Of a DNA stretch of 64,000 nucleotides, positions 1 to 12,952 are shown in pieces. The position numbers and the translations under genes were made by a program. The DNA is taken from the NCBI RefSeq assembly GCF_008831285.2, contig NC_045144.1:1426001-1490000 (forward strand), read 5' to 3'. The DNA is from Nymphaea colorata. Lineage: Eukaryota; Streptophyta; Magnoliopsida; Nymphaeales; Nymphaeaceae. Numbering within the stretch: position 1 is the stretch's first letter; every line of letters starts with the position of its first letter. Below the pieces are notes generated by a model, which saw only the letters and a program-made list of their open reading frames with translations, searched no databases and was not told the origin of the DNA.

Positions 1-3000
1 TTGCGGATGCTCTTAGAGATAAAGCCATGTACTAGAATAAGAGAGTAAGGGTATCATGGCGAAAAAATGGGGATAATAACAGCAAATGTTTTCACGCTAT
101 TTTCAAGGAAGGTAAAAAAAATTGACTCTTGCACATGAAGACCGATGATGGGGAGTTTTATGAGGAGCATCCAATTCTTTCAGCATGTACTTCTCATTTT
201 TAAAGATTTTTTACCCGTGACAACTCAACAAGAATGATTATGGATCAGCTTGCTGTAGGTCACAGCGTATTTATAAAAGAAAACTTAATGTTGTTAAGTC
301 CCATTTCAGATGAGGAAGTGCAAAAGCTGTTATGGGTGCCAACTCCAATAGCGCGCCAGGTCTGAATGGGTTTCTCAAATTGTTCCGTCAAAAAAGTCAG
401 GACACGTTAAGGACTAATATCACAGTTGCCACTAGAGATTTTTTTTTTTTTAGAAAGGAAAGCTTATTTAGGAAGTAGGCAGAAGTCATATAATCATCAT
501 TCTTAAATTTGAGTCAGCTGTGCACATTTCCAATTTCAGACATATTGTTCTTGAGAATAGTGTACTGAAATTTATTTTCAGAATCATGGTTTCAAGAATG
601 AAGAAGGCACTAAAGTGGGTCATTTCCAACATGCAAGGTGGTTTTTTAAAAGATAGAAACATCCATCAATGTCTTCTTCTTGTGCTTGAGATGGTATACA
701 CAATGTCTAAAGCTAGATCAACTAGCTTATGTTGAAGAAAGACCTATCAAAAGCATATGACAGGGTCAATTGGACTTTCTTACAAGCTGCCATCTTGCAA
801 TTAGGATTTCATCCTATTTGGACTTAAAAAGTAATGACAGTAGTGAAAAATGATTTATGTGCTCTTGGGATTAATGACCATCAAGGTGAACACTTTGGAT
901 CTTCTCATGGTCTGCAATAAGGATACATTTATCTTCATTTTTATTCCTCATTGTCATGAAAATCTTTTCACATACCTTGCAAGCTACAATTCAAAGAAGA
1001 ATGATTGAAGTACTGCATATTCGAAGAGGCATAGAAGGAGTTTTTTCTACAATATATGCTGATGACGTCTTGCTTTTCTTAGCTTTCAAGAATGGCTTTC
1101 TTTATCTACAATTTCTTTTTTTTCCGTTTGAACTCCATGCTGGAATGATGATTAACCTTCAAAAATCAGCATTCTACTTTTTCAATATGGGCAAAGCAAG
1201 ATTGCAAGTATTTGTAATCAGTTCGGCGAGAGCCTAGGACAGTTTCCTACTCGATATTTGGGTCTTACTCCCAAGCCAACGAATTTGAGAATGTTGGTTT
1301 GTTTCTTATTCATTTAAAAATACAGAGTAAACTTAGTTTATGAAAAAAGCACGCTACTTTCCCATGCAGTAGGATCTACTTGATCAAATCAGTATTAGAA
1401 GCACTTCGTATTTACTGGATGTTGGTGTTCAAGTGCCCTCTTGGTGTCATTAAGAAAATAGAACAGATTATGTGCAGTTTTTTATAGGAAGAGTCAGATG
1501 GAGGGGATAAGCCTCATTTAATTGCCTGGAATGTCTTGGCTTTTCCTAAATAGGAAGGTGGGCTCGGCATTAGAAAACTTAAAGAGGTCAATGAAGCTAA
1601 TCGGTTGTTTCTAGGATGTACATTAATTTTTCACCAGGGCATTTGGGACTCATTATGCATGAAAAAATATTTGAATAGGAAAAGTACTTGGAATGTGGAT
1701 ATGGTTCCTAATATTTCTTCTCTTGGGCGGGATCTAAATCTGTTACTTGAAATGTGATGAATGGAGAGCTTGCTAAGTTCTATGGAGGATGTTTTTCTCA
1801 AGCAGATTCCATTGGATCTGCTTGGGAAGTAGAACCTTTCCTTCGTAATACAGCACCACATTGAGCTATATCTATGGTGGCATGGGCATTGCATTGGAGA
1901 TTGCCTTCAACTTAGGCTCATGCAAAGTGCAGATTTTCTTTGTTCTAAAGAAAATCTTAAACCTGCAAAGCTCAGGAGCCAAGTTTGGAATCATTAAAAT
2001 TAAAGGAATGGTAGTTACATGGCACTGTAGATTGTGAAATGCAAAAGCATTACCTTGAGCTAACTGGCTTGTGTTTGTTTGTAGTTATTAACGTCTACCT
2101 GCTCATGCCAAACTTCAACATGTAGGGTCTTCCATTGTTTCTGTGTTTAAGTTGTGTGGAGGGCTTGTGAAGATTTATCTCACTTTCTTTTCACATATAC
2201 TAATGCTATGAACATTTAGCAATACATCTATTCATGGTTTGGAGTTGATAAATTCCATACATCAGACTTTTTCTCTGTCTGGAACTGGTGGTGGAAGAAG
2301 AAGTTCTCATGTAATGAATTCGGATGGTGTTGGCTTGCCTGCTTCAATATCACAATCTGGAAGCTATGGTGTTTCAAAAATCAGGTGGTGCATAAAGAGG
2401 TGGTTAAGCTAGCTGAGATTGCTAAGAGGAAAATTTGACACTCATGTTGTGAGGTATTCTATAAACAAGAATGAGGACAATATGTAAAACAGGCGATAAA
2501 TATCTAGCTGCAAACCATAATTTTCAGTAATTTTTGGCATTGTCAGAGTAAAGACGAGTGGGGGATGGAAGTGGTCACTACATGTGTTGCAAATGTATAT
2601 AAAGTGGTTGGTTTACTCTGGTTTAATGCCTCCCCAATCAGGAAAACCAGGTTGGTGGTACAAGGGTTTCTCTTCTCAAACATGATGAGAATTATGGACT
2701 CTGTTCTTGTAGAGAGGATTCCTAAAGACTGTCATGTTACTATAATCACAAACTGTCATGCTCTTAGTTCTCGTGTCAAGGAACTAAGAGAGTGACTCTG
2801 GTTCATTGGTAGGCTCAATAGTGAGAAGGTATTCCGTGGTTAAAGATCACTTCTCTTTGGAGGCTATGTCCTTTGGAAACTCCTTTGTCGTTGACAAAGG
2901 AAAACAAAAAAAACAAAAAACGAAAGAAAAGCCAACATTAATGATATTGATTCAGGTCAGACAAATCCTGAGAAGTGCTGACCCTGACCATCGACAGTTT

Positions 3001-3010
3001 GCTGAGTGAG
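1..3010 (+). pseudogene. LINE (non-LTR retrotransposon) remnant, RT to RNase H region
   Basis: A decayed plant LINE second ORF, cut off at the window edge, so the endonuclease part is not seen. Near 45-120 one frame reads like the linker that precedes LINE reverse transcriptases (WRKNGDNNSKCFH). Around 630-700 there is the RT block QGGFLKDRNIHQ. At 1050-1085 the catalytic block IYADDVLLFL keeps the ADD triad. Around 2095-2200 a frame resembles the zf-RVT region that follows plant LINE RTs (LPAHAKLQHVG). At 2565-2795 a stretch ending ITNCHALSSRV resembles the C-terminal RNase H domain. These pieces lie in different frames with many stops, so the element is dead. No clear poly(A) tail or target duplication was found. 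Family assignment is secure from the RT motifs; the zf-RVT and RNase H calls are weaker. Confidence 0.8.
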
Positions 3011-3241
3011 CAAGAGAGAGTTGAAGCTTAGTTAGAGGCCAGTTCTTAATTGTGTTTTTTCCTGTTGATTTTTTTTCTTTATATTATTTTTCATCATTAA
3101 TGGAAGGAGAAACCCAGCCCGATTGCATCAGAATGGTTCTTCATTCTTGAAAACGGTAATATTCAAAAAAATATTGTTCTTAGGAAAATAAGGTTCCTAG
3201 TGATAATATAATTATAAATACAGATAAATATATATTAAATA

Positions 3242-3246
<5 letters not shown>

Positions 3247-3281
<35 letters not shown>
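3247..3281. repeat. (AT)n microsatellite
   Basis: About 17 uninterrupted AT dinucleotides just downstream of the LINE remnant. Confidence 0.95.
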
Positions 3282-3283
<2 letters not shown>

Positions 3284-5098
3284 TTTTAATCTTCTGGATG
3301 TTGGGCTACTAATAGTTTTAAAATATGTCACTGACAAACCCATAAACCATTAAAAAAAGTGCCATAAATAGGCATTATTTGATACTGTTGCTAATACAGC
3401 TGCATGCTTTAGTGACCGATCTTTATTTTTAGTAATAAGACAAGATCTAAGAAATGACAAATTTGAATATGTGTGTGTGTGTGGATTCAAATTTAATGTT
3501 TGCTAGATATTGTCATATAGCTCAAAATAAAACATTATTTGCTAAAATATAGACATTATAGGGGTATTAGCAACGTTTTATGGTTTGTGGTAGTGTGTTT
3601 TTATAATAGTTTATCGTGATGCATCACCCAAAAATATTAATTAGCTGACAAGTTCTCAATGATGGCAAACCTCTCACACACAAGATCAGTGGGAACTTCG
3701 TAGCAAAAGTACTCTATATATGCTGCCAAAACACTATGACTTGACTCTAAGGGTAGTCACTGGGCCAGGCACCAGATGGACAATTGAGACCATTTGACCT
3801 ACTCACCAGATAAAAAAACTTGCTGGGATAGCTGGCCTGGGTCGGGTATTGGGGCTTGACTTGGCCCAAATACATACCTTTATACTTTTTTTTTCCACAT
3901 TCTTTTTTCCTATGATATTGTATACTTGTGGATCCACAGAAGTGTGCTGCAGCTCGATCTCATATCTCATATCGGGCATTGACCAGTTCCACAGATTCAA
4001 GTGGCCGAAGAAGAAGAAAGAGGAGAGGGGGTTGGTGGAGGAGGAGAAACTGCACTTTAGCCACCAGCATTGTCATGGGATGTCGCTCATCGATTTCTTC
4101 AATCGATGCGGCTTGAGTTTTTGACACTGAAGGTCAACGGTGAAGCTCTCTCCAAAGAACGTAGGTGACCTTAGACTTAATTTCTTGCTTATGTGGGCAT
4201 TTGAGATCATTTTAGTGACGTACGTGGAGGACTATATATCTATATGATCCAATATATTGCATGCCTAAGGTGTGATTTGTACAGGTGAAAAGTGAAAACT
4301 GGAAGGAAAGTACCTCTAACATCACAAAGCACCCATCTAAATATGCTTTCTATATCAAAATTTTATCCCTCTATACATATCATTCTTGCAGCCAAAACAA
4401 TACCAAAAGCCAAATTTGTCATTATAACTCGCGACCTTTGAAAGTTGATCAAACAAACTGATGGTCGCTAACATCATCTCTAAGAACTGATCGCCTTCTA
4501 ACCAACACTTCCAGCTCAAACTGGACTGTTGCTTTAATGCCCACGTTTTTCTTTTTCTTTTTCTTTATTATCACAAAAATTCTAATAAGAGTATAGGCTA
4601 TAATTGGTGGATTCAATAACTGATAAAAATAGTTGAAACTGTCCACTATATCATAAAGGGGGCAGTCATGGAAAGAAATGAATGGGTTACCAAATATATA
4701 CCCAGGTAGAAATGGTAACTGAAAATATTAAAAGAAACTAAAGATGATTGAGGGCAGCTGAGAAGCCTTCCTGAGAAAAATCATTTGTGGGTGTTGCTCG
4801 CCAGGTATTGGCCATATTTAGCCCCATACCTCAGGTTCCCATTTGCTGCAGCCATAGGGGGAAGGGTTCCCGCAGTTAGAAATTAGGAAAAAGTCAAAGC
4901 TAACCCTTGTTTTCCTGCATCTCGGGTGAAGATCAAGATCAAAGAGGCACTTGTCCACGTGACTGTTATCCGCAGCTTGGAGGATCAAGAAAGCCAAGGA
5001 GCTAGGGTGCTGACAGTAAAAAATCAGGGGCTGTACAGTTAGAGAGACCCTGGTAAGTGTTATAAAGTTTCTTTTATAAATAATCTATATAGGTAGGT
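3282..5098. other. AT-rich gap, no gene recognised
   Basis: No supported gene. A short (TG)n run lies at about 3472-3482. Open frames at 3803-4124 overlap on both strands and match nothing I know. The sequence reads as ordinary intergenic plant DNA. Confidence 0.6.
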
Positions 5099-5124
5099 AT
5101 ATATATATATATATATATATATAA
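5099..5124. repeat. (AT)n microsatellite
   Basis: About 13 AT units, the first of two AT arrays roughly 200 bp apart. Confidence 0.9.
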
Positions 5125-5310
5125 AGCATGGAGAATTCTACTTGGTGGGGCTGAAATGATACATGTAAATGCATGTTTTACAAGGAAATCGTGCTACACT
5201 GCCTTGGAACGCAGCCTTCTTGGCGGACTGAATTGATTGCAGCATAGAGCAATAAGGTATGAGAATACTCAGCTATGAGTGCAGCATGTAGCCCTTGTAC
5301 TTTTTTTGCT

Positions 5311-5311
<1 letters not shown>

Positions 5312-5353
<42 letters not shown>
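5312..5353. repeat. (TA)n microsatellite
   Basis: About 20 TA units. It produces a meaningless Ile-Tyr repeat frame that should not be read as coding. Confidence 0.95.
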
Positions 5354-5355
<2 letters not shown>

Positions 5356-5471
5356 ATATATTTACGCGAATCTATGTATTACGCGCCTAGATATGAATAG
5401 ATGTGTGAAGTGTTATATTCTGGAAATGATACACAACACTCTTAGTCTTAGACATCTCTGATTGCCTAAAA

Positions 5472-5848
5472 ATAATATGGCTGCATTGTCCTCTTCTAAC
5501 ACGTGCCTTCCTTTTGGAGTGTGTTGTTTCCTACCTTCACCAAGGCACGTGGCTCCTTTTTTGTCTAAAGAAGGCCACGCTCTTTCCAGCCTTCACTAAG
5601 GAGCACGCTGTTGACTTCTTTTTCTGTCCCTCAACAAGGGAAGGTCACGCTGTTTCCAGCCCTCACCAAGGGGCGTGCTGTTTCCTTTTGTGTTCACCTG
5701 TTCACCGAGGAGCGTGCTGACAAGGGAGTGCCACCGAGGCCTATCTGCCCCTTCAGTCGCCCGACCCGCCTCCTCAGTCGCCTTTGTTGTTGATTGAATG
5801 AGGGAGAAATTTCTAGTATAATATGGCTGCATTGTCCTCTTCTAACAC
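5472..5848 (+). repeat. 31-bp direct repeat flanking a degenerate ~70-bp tandem repeat
   Basis: The start of the copia gag below, 31 bases including its ATG, occurs perfectly twice, at 5472-5502 and 5818-5848. Between the copies, 5503-5740 holds degenerate repeats of about 70 bp; blocks resembling CACGCTGTTTCCAGCC start near 5575 and 5645. The DNA before the two copies is not alike, so this is a local duplication of the gag start rather than a pair of LTRs. Confidence 0.75.
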
Positions 5849-6470
5849 TCCTCGCAATCCTACTCCACCAGGTACACAATGGAATGTTTTCTCAAGTTTG
5901 GTTTCAGTCAAGCTTGATCGATCAAATTATCTTCTCTGGCATTCTCAAATTGAAAGTGTTATGAAAAGTTAAAATTTGGTCATGTTAATAGAAAATGTTC
6001 TGCTCCACCTGAATTTCTTGATGAAGCACACACACTAGTTGAGTCACTGTGACTCAACTAGTCATGTCACAACTGGTTCGTGTTGGTATGACTATAGATG
6101 TTTGGTGCATCCTTGAAAAACAGTATGTCTCACAAAATAATCTTCGTATTATTCAGCTGAAAAGAGAATTACAAAACATAAAAAAGGGAGGAATGTCTAT
6201 GACTAAATACCTTCATCATATTAGTTTCTTACATGATTCTCTTAGCAGAGTGGAGCACTTTGTCTCAGATATAGACCTTGCTCTATACCTTGAATGGACT
6301 GAATTCTGAATATGAATCTTTCATTACCACAGTTATTGCATTCAAAGATCTGCCTTCATGGTCTGAATTATATGATATGTAAATTACTCAAGAGCGATGA
6401 CTTGGAATGCTTTCTTCATCCCAGATGACTCAGGTTGAAGCCACTGCCACTGCCTTTATTGCCTGAAAGC
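5823..6470 (+). pseudogene. Ty1/copia gag remnant
   Basis: Starting at the ATG at 5823 the reading is MAALSSSNTPRNP followed by VSVKLDRSNYLLWHSQIESV, the standard N-terminus of plant copia Gag (UBN2-type). After a stop and frame changes the protein resumes at 6049-6309 with the later gag block (LKRELQNIKKGGMSMTKYL and a short helix-rich tail). Homology continues weakly to about 6470 (QMTQVEATATAF). No zinc knuckle, protease or pol follows on this strand, so this is an isolated gag fragment. No primer-binding site or LTR was found next to it. The family call is secure; the 3' limit is approximate. Confidence 0.8.
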
Positions 6471-8578
6471 ACAAAATGCTATGGGTCAAATCTGCTGCAT
6501 TTCTATGGCAAGGAGGTAAAGAACCCTATTTCGTAAAAGAAGACTCTTCGTCTTGCCAAACTATGTATAATATTCGCTACAAAAAGTGAACATGAGGCCG
6601 AGACTTTGAGCCTCTCACACCGCAAATGGGTAACAACTCTTTTTTTCTTTTCCTCTGTCCCTCATGTTCGCTGCCTCTTCTATTAAAGTTGAGATCTCAT
6701 TCTCTTTCCTTCCGCCTTCTCTTTTATTTTTTATGGGTTCTCCAAAAAGATCAGCAAGAGGAAAAGATCAATTAAGTTTTACTCATTATTTGGTCATAAT
6801 TCATAATTCATAATTCTTTTGCCATTACTTAACATAATAGAGAGTTTACAAACAAAACCTAGAATTGCTACTCAATTGCTCAGTGAAGGCCACTCTATGT
6901 ACAAAAATATCAATCAAATGCAAGACTCCGATTAGATTGGATCAGGGAAACGACAAATTTGAGCCCTTTACGTTTCCTTGAAGAGGCCTAGGAGGCATAG
7001 AATTAGGATAATGGAAATTATGCAGGGGGAATGGTGGATTTACGCATCCACAACTCGTTTTTAAGGTTTCAACCTAACACCATGTATACATACTTTTAGG
7101 AGTTCTTGGCATTCCCTCTTTCTTTTATTATGATATATTGGCTTAATTTAGCAGTCAAAACTCACTAAGCATCTCATAAAGTAGCGGAGGGAGGCTGGCG
7201 TGGGTCACTGCGCACACCAATGTTAGCTAACTCAAATGGGAAGCCCAATGATTCAGTGAATCAAATTGGAAACAGAATGGTTTAACAATCATATTTGCAT
7301 TTTCAATTAAAAATTAAAATAAAGTTTGAAAAAATATATATATATAAAAACCAAAGAATATAAAAATTCTAAGATTGTAGAAAAAATGCATGCAAACAAA
7401 GGCTGCCCTTACCTGCAAAGCAAAACAATTTTTCTCAATTCTGTGTAAGAATATGAACAAATTATTTCTAACAAATGCACCAAATAAAAAAATGATAGAA
7501 AAGTGAAGCTAGAACACATTCCGATAAAGTTTGGATCATCACTGTTTAAAATACCCAAAAAGATGCCATTCTATATTTCATCTTGAGCGGCGGCTACTCT
7601 TGTCATCCGTTGTGGACTATAAAAATTTCTCTTACGAACCATCGTCATTTCATTTTAAAATCAGTATCCCTCTAATATGTTAAACCCCAGTGCCTGTTGT
7701 CTGGTGCTAAGAATATTATAAATTAGATGGAACAAATAACTCTCTCTTCTTTAGGCTATGTCATCAAAAGTTCTATTTGTAGCCTAGGGAATGGATTGAG
7801 CCCACAACTAGGCAGGAATAAGCAGGACTAGATGCATTAAATAGTCTAAAAAAAAAGACCAATAATTGCATTATGAGTTGTGAAACATAATAATAAAACG
7901 AAGGACTTTCAATAAAAAATACGAATATCAAATTATAACTAAAGAACAATTAAAATGCATGATAATATTAAAACGTTAAAACATTCAATAACTTGATAAT
8001 AAACAATAACAAAAAGTTTGAAATATCAAACCTAATAAACAATTAAAGTTGAAAGTTATATAATATAAGAAGAGCTAATGTTCAATATGTTAATGTTTTT
8101 CAATGTTCTAGCACATGCAAAATAGCATGGGGTCAGAGCTACGTCTCCAACCTAAAAGAAGCCTTACAATTATTAATTTGAAGTAAAAGAACTATAGGTT
8201 ACAGAAGTACGAGAAGTATCAAGAATCGAGTTATGATTCAGCATGGAATCATGTAAACTGCTTATAGAAGTTTCTTCTATAACGTACATGTCATGTACTG
8301 AGTGCATTGCATCAGTATTCAATAACCATTGGATTGTCGTTTTTGAATTTCTTTCAATGTCAAAAAATAATTTAAAATAGTTTAAATTAATTTAAAAATG
8401 GGAAAAAATAAATAAATGCATACCGCCTCGCATTGTATTTGCAGAAGCTGGCAATAAACAATATTTGGCTCATATGGTCTAACACAAAGCAATATTAAAG
8501 CATTAAAGAATATAAATGCATACAGACCTCCTCTTTTTATATAGTTAATTTAGAGTCATTAAAGAATAATCATGGCAT
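6471..8578. other. AT-rich gap, no gene recognised
   Basis: Sequence of low complexity in places (a short (AT)n at about 7335) with no long open frame and no motif I recognise on either strand. Confidence 0.6.
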
Positions 8579-8579
8579 G

Positions 8580-8792
8580 CCCACAACCCGGTTATTGAAA
8601 CCGAGATGACCCCACAAGTTAGTTCTTAAAACTGAGATGCTCCCAATAACCCAGTTCTTGGATTGATACCACCCTATCCAAAACAACCTAGTTCTTGAAA
8701 CCGAGTCGCTTCCCACAACTCAGTTCTTGAAACTGAGACATCCCCACAACTCGGTTTTTGAAACTGAGACTTCCCCACAGCCTGGTTCATGA
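8580..8792. repeat. Tandem array of ~31-bp units, each a small hairpin
   Basis: About seven imperfect units of the pattern CCCACAACTCGGTTCTTGAA-ACTGAGA follow head to tail. The core of each unit, such as CAGTTCTTGAAACTG or CGGTTATTGAAACCG, is self-complementary with a 5-6 base loop. The stems differ between units (CGGTT/AACCG versus CAGTT/AACTG) but both arms change together in several of them. Its role is unknown. Confidence 0.8.
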
Positions 8793-9689
8793 CAAAATTT
8801 TGCATAGAGAAGAAGACAATGACAAAAAACACATTATGAAACTATAAGCATCTCCAAGTTTCTTCAAATATCAACTATCAAGTTTGAAATACAAGATATA
8901 AGCTCGACCCTCACAATGTGTTAGCTTGTTCTGAGAAAATTCTCATGTGTGTCCTTTTTCATCATTTTATAAATGAAATGAAATTTAAACTTCAAGAAAA
9001 TTATTTAAACCTTTCTTCTGCATGAGGATAACATGAAACTATTTTTAACCAAGAATTATTGCTTTTAAGAATTTTGCAATTTTGCACATTGATCAACCCA
9101 CAAACACAACCACACATATATACATGTAAATGGCCATATCAAATATCTATCTTTTTTGGATAGAATATTTACCTGACAAAGAAAAAGGCACAATCCCAGG
9201 AGGGAATCGGTTGACTTTAGGATAGCTGGTCAATCATAAACTAATAAATGATAAGACCTCCTCAAGATGATCAATAACGCTCAACTCCCTGCAAAAAAAC
9301 AATATTTTAAGTTCATGAAGAAGCAAAAAGCATGCAAAAAACCTAGTATCCGAAAACTCACTTCTCATTTGAAGTCTTTGAAAGAAGCATTGGAGAAGAT
9401 AATTAGAGCAATGTGCATAACTGCATGTGTGGTTGTGTGTGAACTAGAAATATACTGATCATGCCCATCCACCACCACATATAGGCTGAAATTTTTTGAC
9501 GTTCTACACAAGAAAGCAGCTTCAACAGTAGTAACCTCAGGCTCTTATGTTCCTTCTTCTTTTCTTTTTTGTCCTCAAAGTTTTAAACATTGAAGCATGT
9601 ACTCATAGGCAAATCTATTATTTAACTAAATTCGTTGTTCGCTTTTCGCATGTTTTTAGGTGTATCACTTAGCCGAACCTAACATCGTT
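8793..9689. other. Gap, no gene recognised
   Basis: AT-rich sequence between the hairpin array and the truncated 3' end of the copia element. No LTR matching the one at 13664-14023 was seen here, so the copia element seems to have lost its 3' end. Confidence 0.55.
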
Positions 9690-11241
9690 TAGATCCAAGG
9701 CAGTTGTCACAATGGAAAGGGAGTGGGCCTTGGCTATCCAGCAGAACACTGCATTTAAAACCCCATGGATATCATTTTTTGCACAAGCCAGCTTTATATA
9801 TATTCTGCCTCGGTACTAGATCTGGCTACACTATTTTGCTGATTGGCACTCCAAGATACACAATAGCACCAAGAAAAACACAAAATCGTATGGTTGATTG
9901 CCTAGTTTGGAAGCATCCTGCCCAATCTGAATTCGAAAAAATCTATAAATCAAGAGTAATTTGCATCAATATGTTTAGTCTCATGTGTATTGATCCTTTA
10001 ATATACCTTAGAATCCTTTTGACCATTTGATAGTGAATCTGAAATGCCTCATGCATAAACTGACTAACATAATTGACAACAAAAGAGATATCTGGCCGCG
10101 TTATAGTCAAGTATTGCAAGGAACCAACGATATGCTTGTAAAGAGTAGGATTGTCAGATTTCACTTCAACATCTTTATACTGAGGTATCTCTGAACTCTT
10201 TGGCAAGGTCCTTGGCTTGCAGTCCTCAATCTTTGCCCTTTCAAGGATATCTTTAGCATACTTGGTTTGACATAAGAGAATTCCTTTTTCTGTCCAAGTC
10301 ACTTTAACTTCTAAAAAATAGTTCAACCTGCTGAGGTCTTTAACAAGAAACTCCTTGCAAAAGCATCAACAAAACTTTGCAAAAATATGGAACAATTTCC
10401 TGTTAAGATCATATCATCCACATACACAAGGAGCACAAGAGATTTTTGATTTTTTATGCAGTGTAAACATAGACGGATCAGTCATGCTTGTAGAAAATCT
10501 ATAATCAAGAAGAAAACTACTTAATCTAGCATAGCACGCACGCGATGCTTGTTTCAAGCCGTAAATAGCTTGCTGCAATTTACAAACATATCCTGATTTC
10601 ATTTTATCTTCATACCCGGAAGGTTGTCTCATGTATACATCTTCATGAATAGCACCATGTAAGAAGGCGTTCTTAATATATAGTTGTCTTATTTTCCACC
10701 ATCTAATAGTGGCAATGGAGAGAACCATCTCAGCAGTTGTAGGTCGAAGAACCACTGGAGAAAAGGTTTCATGGAAATCTATTCCCTTTTTTTGAGTGAA
10801 ACCTCGAGCAACAAGTCTGACTTTTAGTTTTTCTAGCATCCCATCTTATTTGAGTTTGGTTTTAAACACCCATCTAATCCTACTAAATTCATCTTAGGGT
10901 CATAGGGTACAAGATCATCAGGTTTTATTTTCATCTAAGGCTTTAGTTTCTTCGTCCATAGCCTTATTCCAGCCTAGTTTCCTAAGAGCTTCATTAACAC
11001 TTGAAGGTTCTTTCACGATATTTTGGTACAAAAAATGTAAGTTGGCATACTTGGGGTTTGGTTTAAAGGTTCCCACCATCGATCTAGTGACCATTGACCT
11101 AGTCATAGTGGAAGGAAGAGTAGTAGTGAACTCACGCTCACCTTGTTCCAAGTTTTTAGTCGTGGCTGTGTCAAGTATCTCATGTTCGCCTTGATCTGAG
11201 TTGTCCAGCTGATTGTGAACCGGCTGTTCATTGATAGGCAC
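9690..11241 (-). pseudogene. copia reverse transcriptase and RNase H region
   Basis: From high to low coordinates: 11241-10918 is the pre-RT linker (TMTRSMVTRSM and EALRKLGWNKAMDEE). 10839-10414 is the RT palm with [20 protein letters not shown] and [14 protein letters not shown]. 10326-9943 continues with YFLEVKVTWTEKGI, TRPDISFVVNYVSQFMHEA and MVKRILRYIKGS. RNase H follows with DWAGC near 9910 and SSTEAEY near 9775. The catalytic YVDD would fall at the frame break near 10414, where the strand still reads [10 protein letters not shown]-like in another frame. At least three frame breaks separate the pieces, so no active enzyme can be made. Confidence 0.85.
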
Positions 11242-11376
11242 ATTGTTGTCTCCATTTGTGTGTGCTTCTATATTGTCAATTAAAACCCCTTGAAACTGAG
11301 AATGGGTGCCAATCTCAATCTTTCTTCCTCATGAACATCATTTTGTTCAAATGAGGTTATCATCTTTAGAAACTGG

Positions 11377-12190
11377 TCACTCTATGTCCTCTTGTTCCTC
11401 ATCGAAAGAAATTAAATATAAAGTTAGAGAGTCTTCATTATATAATGGAGCACGATTTTTATAAGGAAAAAAATGTTCATCAAAACAAACAAGTCGAGAG
11501 ATAAACATTTTTTCGGTGGCCAGATACAAACAATGACATCCTTTGTGATTGTCACTACACCCAAGAAAAACACACGACAATGATCGAAGCTCCAATTTAT
11601 CTCTTACATAATCTCTCAAGTAAGAGAAACATTGGCATCCAAAAACACTGAAGAAAATCATATTTAGGATGTTGTCCAAAAAGCTTTAAGGAGAATCCAT
11701 CTTAACAGAAGACGATGGTAGCCTATTAATGAGAAAAACAGCACTGCTAAAAGCCTCAAACCATAAATGCTTAGGAACATTGGCATGCAAGATCATGGTT
11801 AAACCTAATTCCGTGACGTTTCGATGTTTTCTTTCTGCCATACTGTTTTGTTATTTAGTGTATGGGCAAGAAAACTATTGTTTAGTTCCAAGAGATTTTA
11901 GATATACTCTGAATTTTTGTACTTGTGTATTCTCCTCCTTCATCTGATTTAAAAACTTTTGTCCTTTTATTAAATTGTGCCTTGACAAATTTCTGGAAAT
12001 GTTGGAAACAGATAACAAAATCATATTTTGACTTCAAGGGGTATAGCCAAGTGAATCTAGAATGCTCATCAATAATAACCAAAATGAGAAACAATAGGCA
12101 TCGGTACCCAGAAATTTGAGTGATTTTTTTCAAAGGGATCAACTGATTTATTTTTTCGTTCAAGAAACGGCAACCTACATGATTTGCCAA
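11377..12190 (-). pseudogene. copia integrase region
   Basis: 12190-11882 carries the integrase core beginning NHVGCRFLNEKINQ, with LVIIDEHSRFTWLYPL and FKSDEGGEYTS, which contain the first two acidic residues of the DDE triad. 11679-11377 carries the later segment common to copia integrases (FGCQCFSYLRDYVRDKLE and CVFLGCSDNHKG). The segment between (about 11880-11680), which should hold the catalytic Glu, is frame-broken. Confidence 0.82.
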
Positions 12191-12484
12191 GTTAACAACT
12201 ATGACAAATCAAAGTTTTAGAAACTGAAGAGCAAACAGTAATCAAATTTTTCTACTTCAAATGTCTCACGACACCATTATGAGGATGTCCTAAGCTGAAA
12301 TGCCATCATTTTTCTAAAACACGCTGAAATCTCAATGAAAAACATGTTGTATGAGAATGTCTTCTCTTGCCAATAGTGTAAACTCCATCATGCTTACTGT
12401 CCTGTGCCACTATTTTCCCTGTTCTTCTATCCTTTGTAAGACAACATGAAGAGAAAAATTCAAAAACATATGGAAACTCACTAG

Positions 12485-12952
12485 TTAGTTGACTAACAGA
12501 GAGTAAGTCTTTTTTTTTAATTTGGAAACATATAAAAAATGATGAAGAGAAATTGATGATCCGTCTATATCAATTTCACTTTTACCAATATGAGTTATGG
12601 AAAGAGACTTGTCATCTCCAACAATAAGGTGATCACATCCATGATAAGGAGAGATTTTAGAAATCTTATCGAGGTTCCCAGTCATGTGAGCTGATGCTGC
12701 GGTGTCAGCTAACCATTCAGAGTCATTCACATCATCAATAATGACAGTGGCGACAGCTTGTTGGGCATCCTTAGCTTGATAGGCAAGGTTGAATTGTACA
12801 CTTGATGGCTGAATGATATTTCTTACCACAGATTTGACAAACAATAGGATTTTGTTTCTCTTCTCATCGCCTTTGGAAGAGGAATTTTCACTTTGCGGAT
12901 CAGAACTTTGATAGTTTCCACGTCCTCTAGCCGTGTCCATGCCTGCAGCCAT
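12485..12952 (-). pseudogene. copia protease / GAG-pre-integrase region
   Basis: The aspartic protease motif reads WLADTAASAHMTG, where copia elements usually have D-S/T-G-A/C; the catalytic Asp is kept but the Gly is replaced by Ala. This is followed by the typical LIVGDDKSLSITHIG block. The frame overlaps the gag frame by about 25 bases and lies in a different phase. Confidence 0.78.

Noticed and set aside
5279-5461. Frame with a long Ile-Tyr repeat
   Set aside because: Translation of the (TA)n microsatellite.
9704-10030. 108-codon plus-strand frame
   Set aside because: Lies opposite the copia RNase H region on the minus strand, which has clear motifs.
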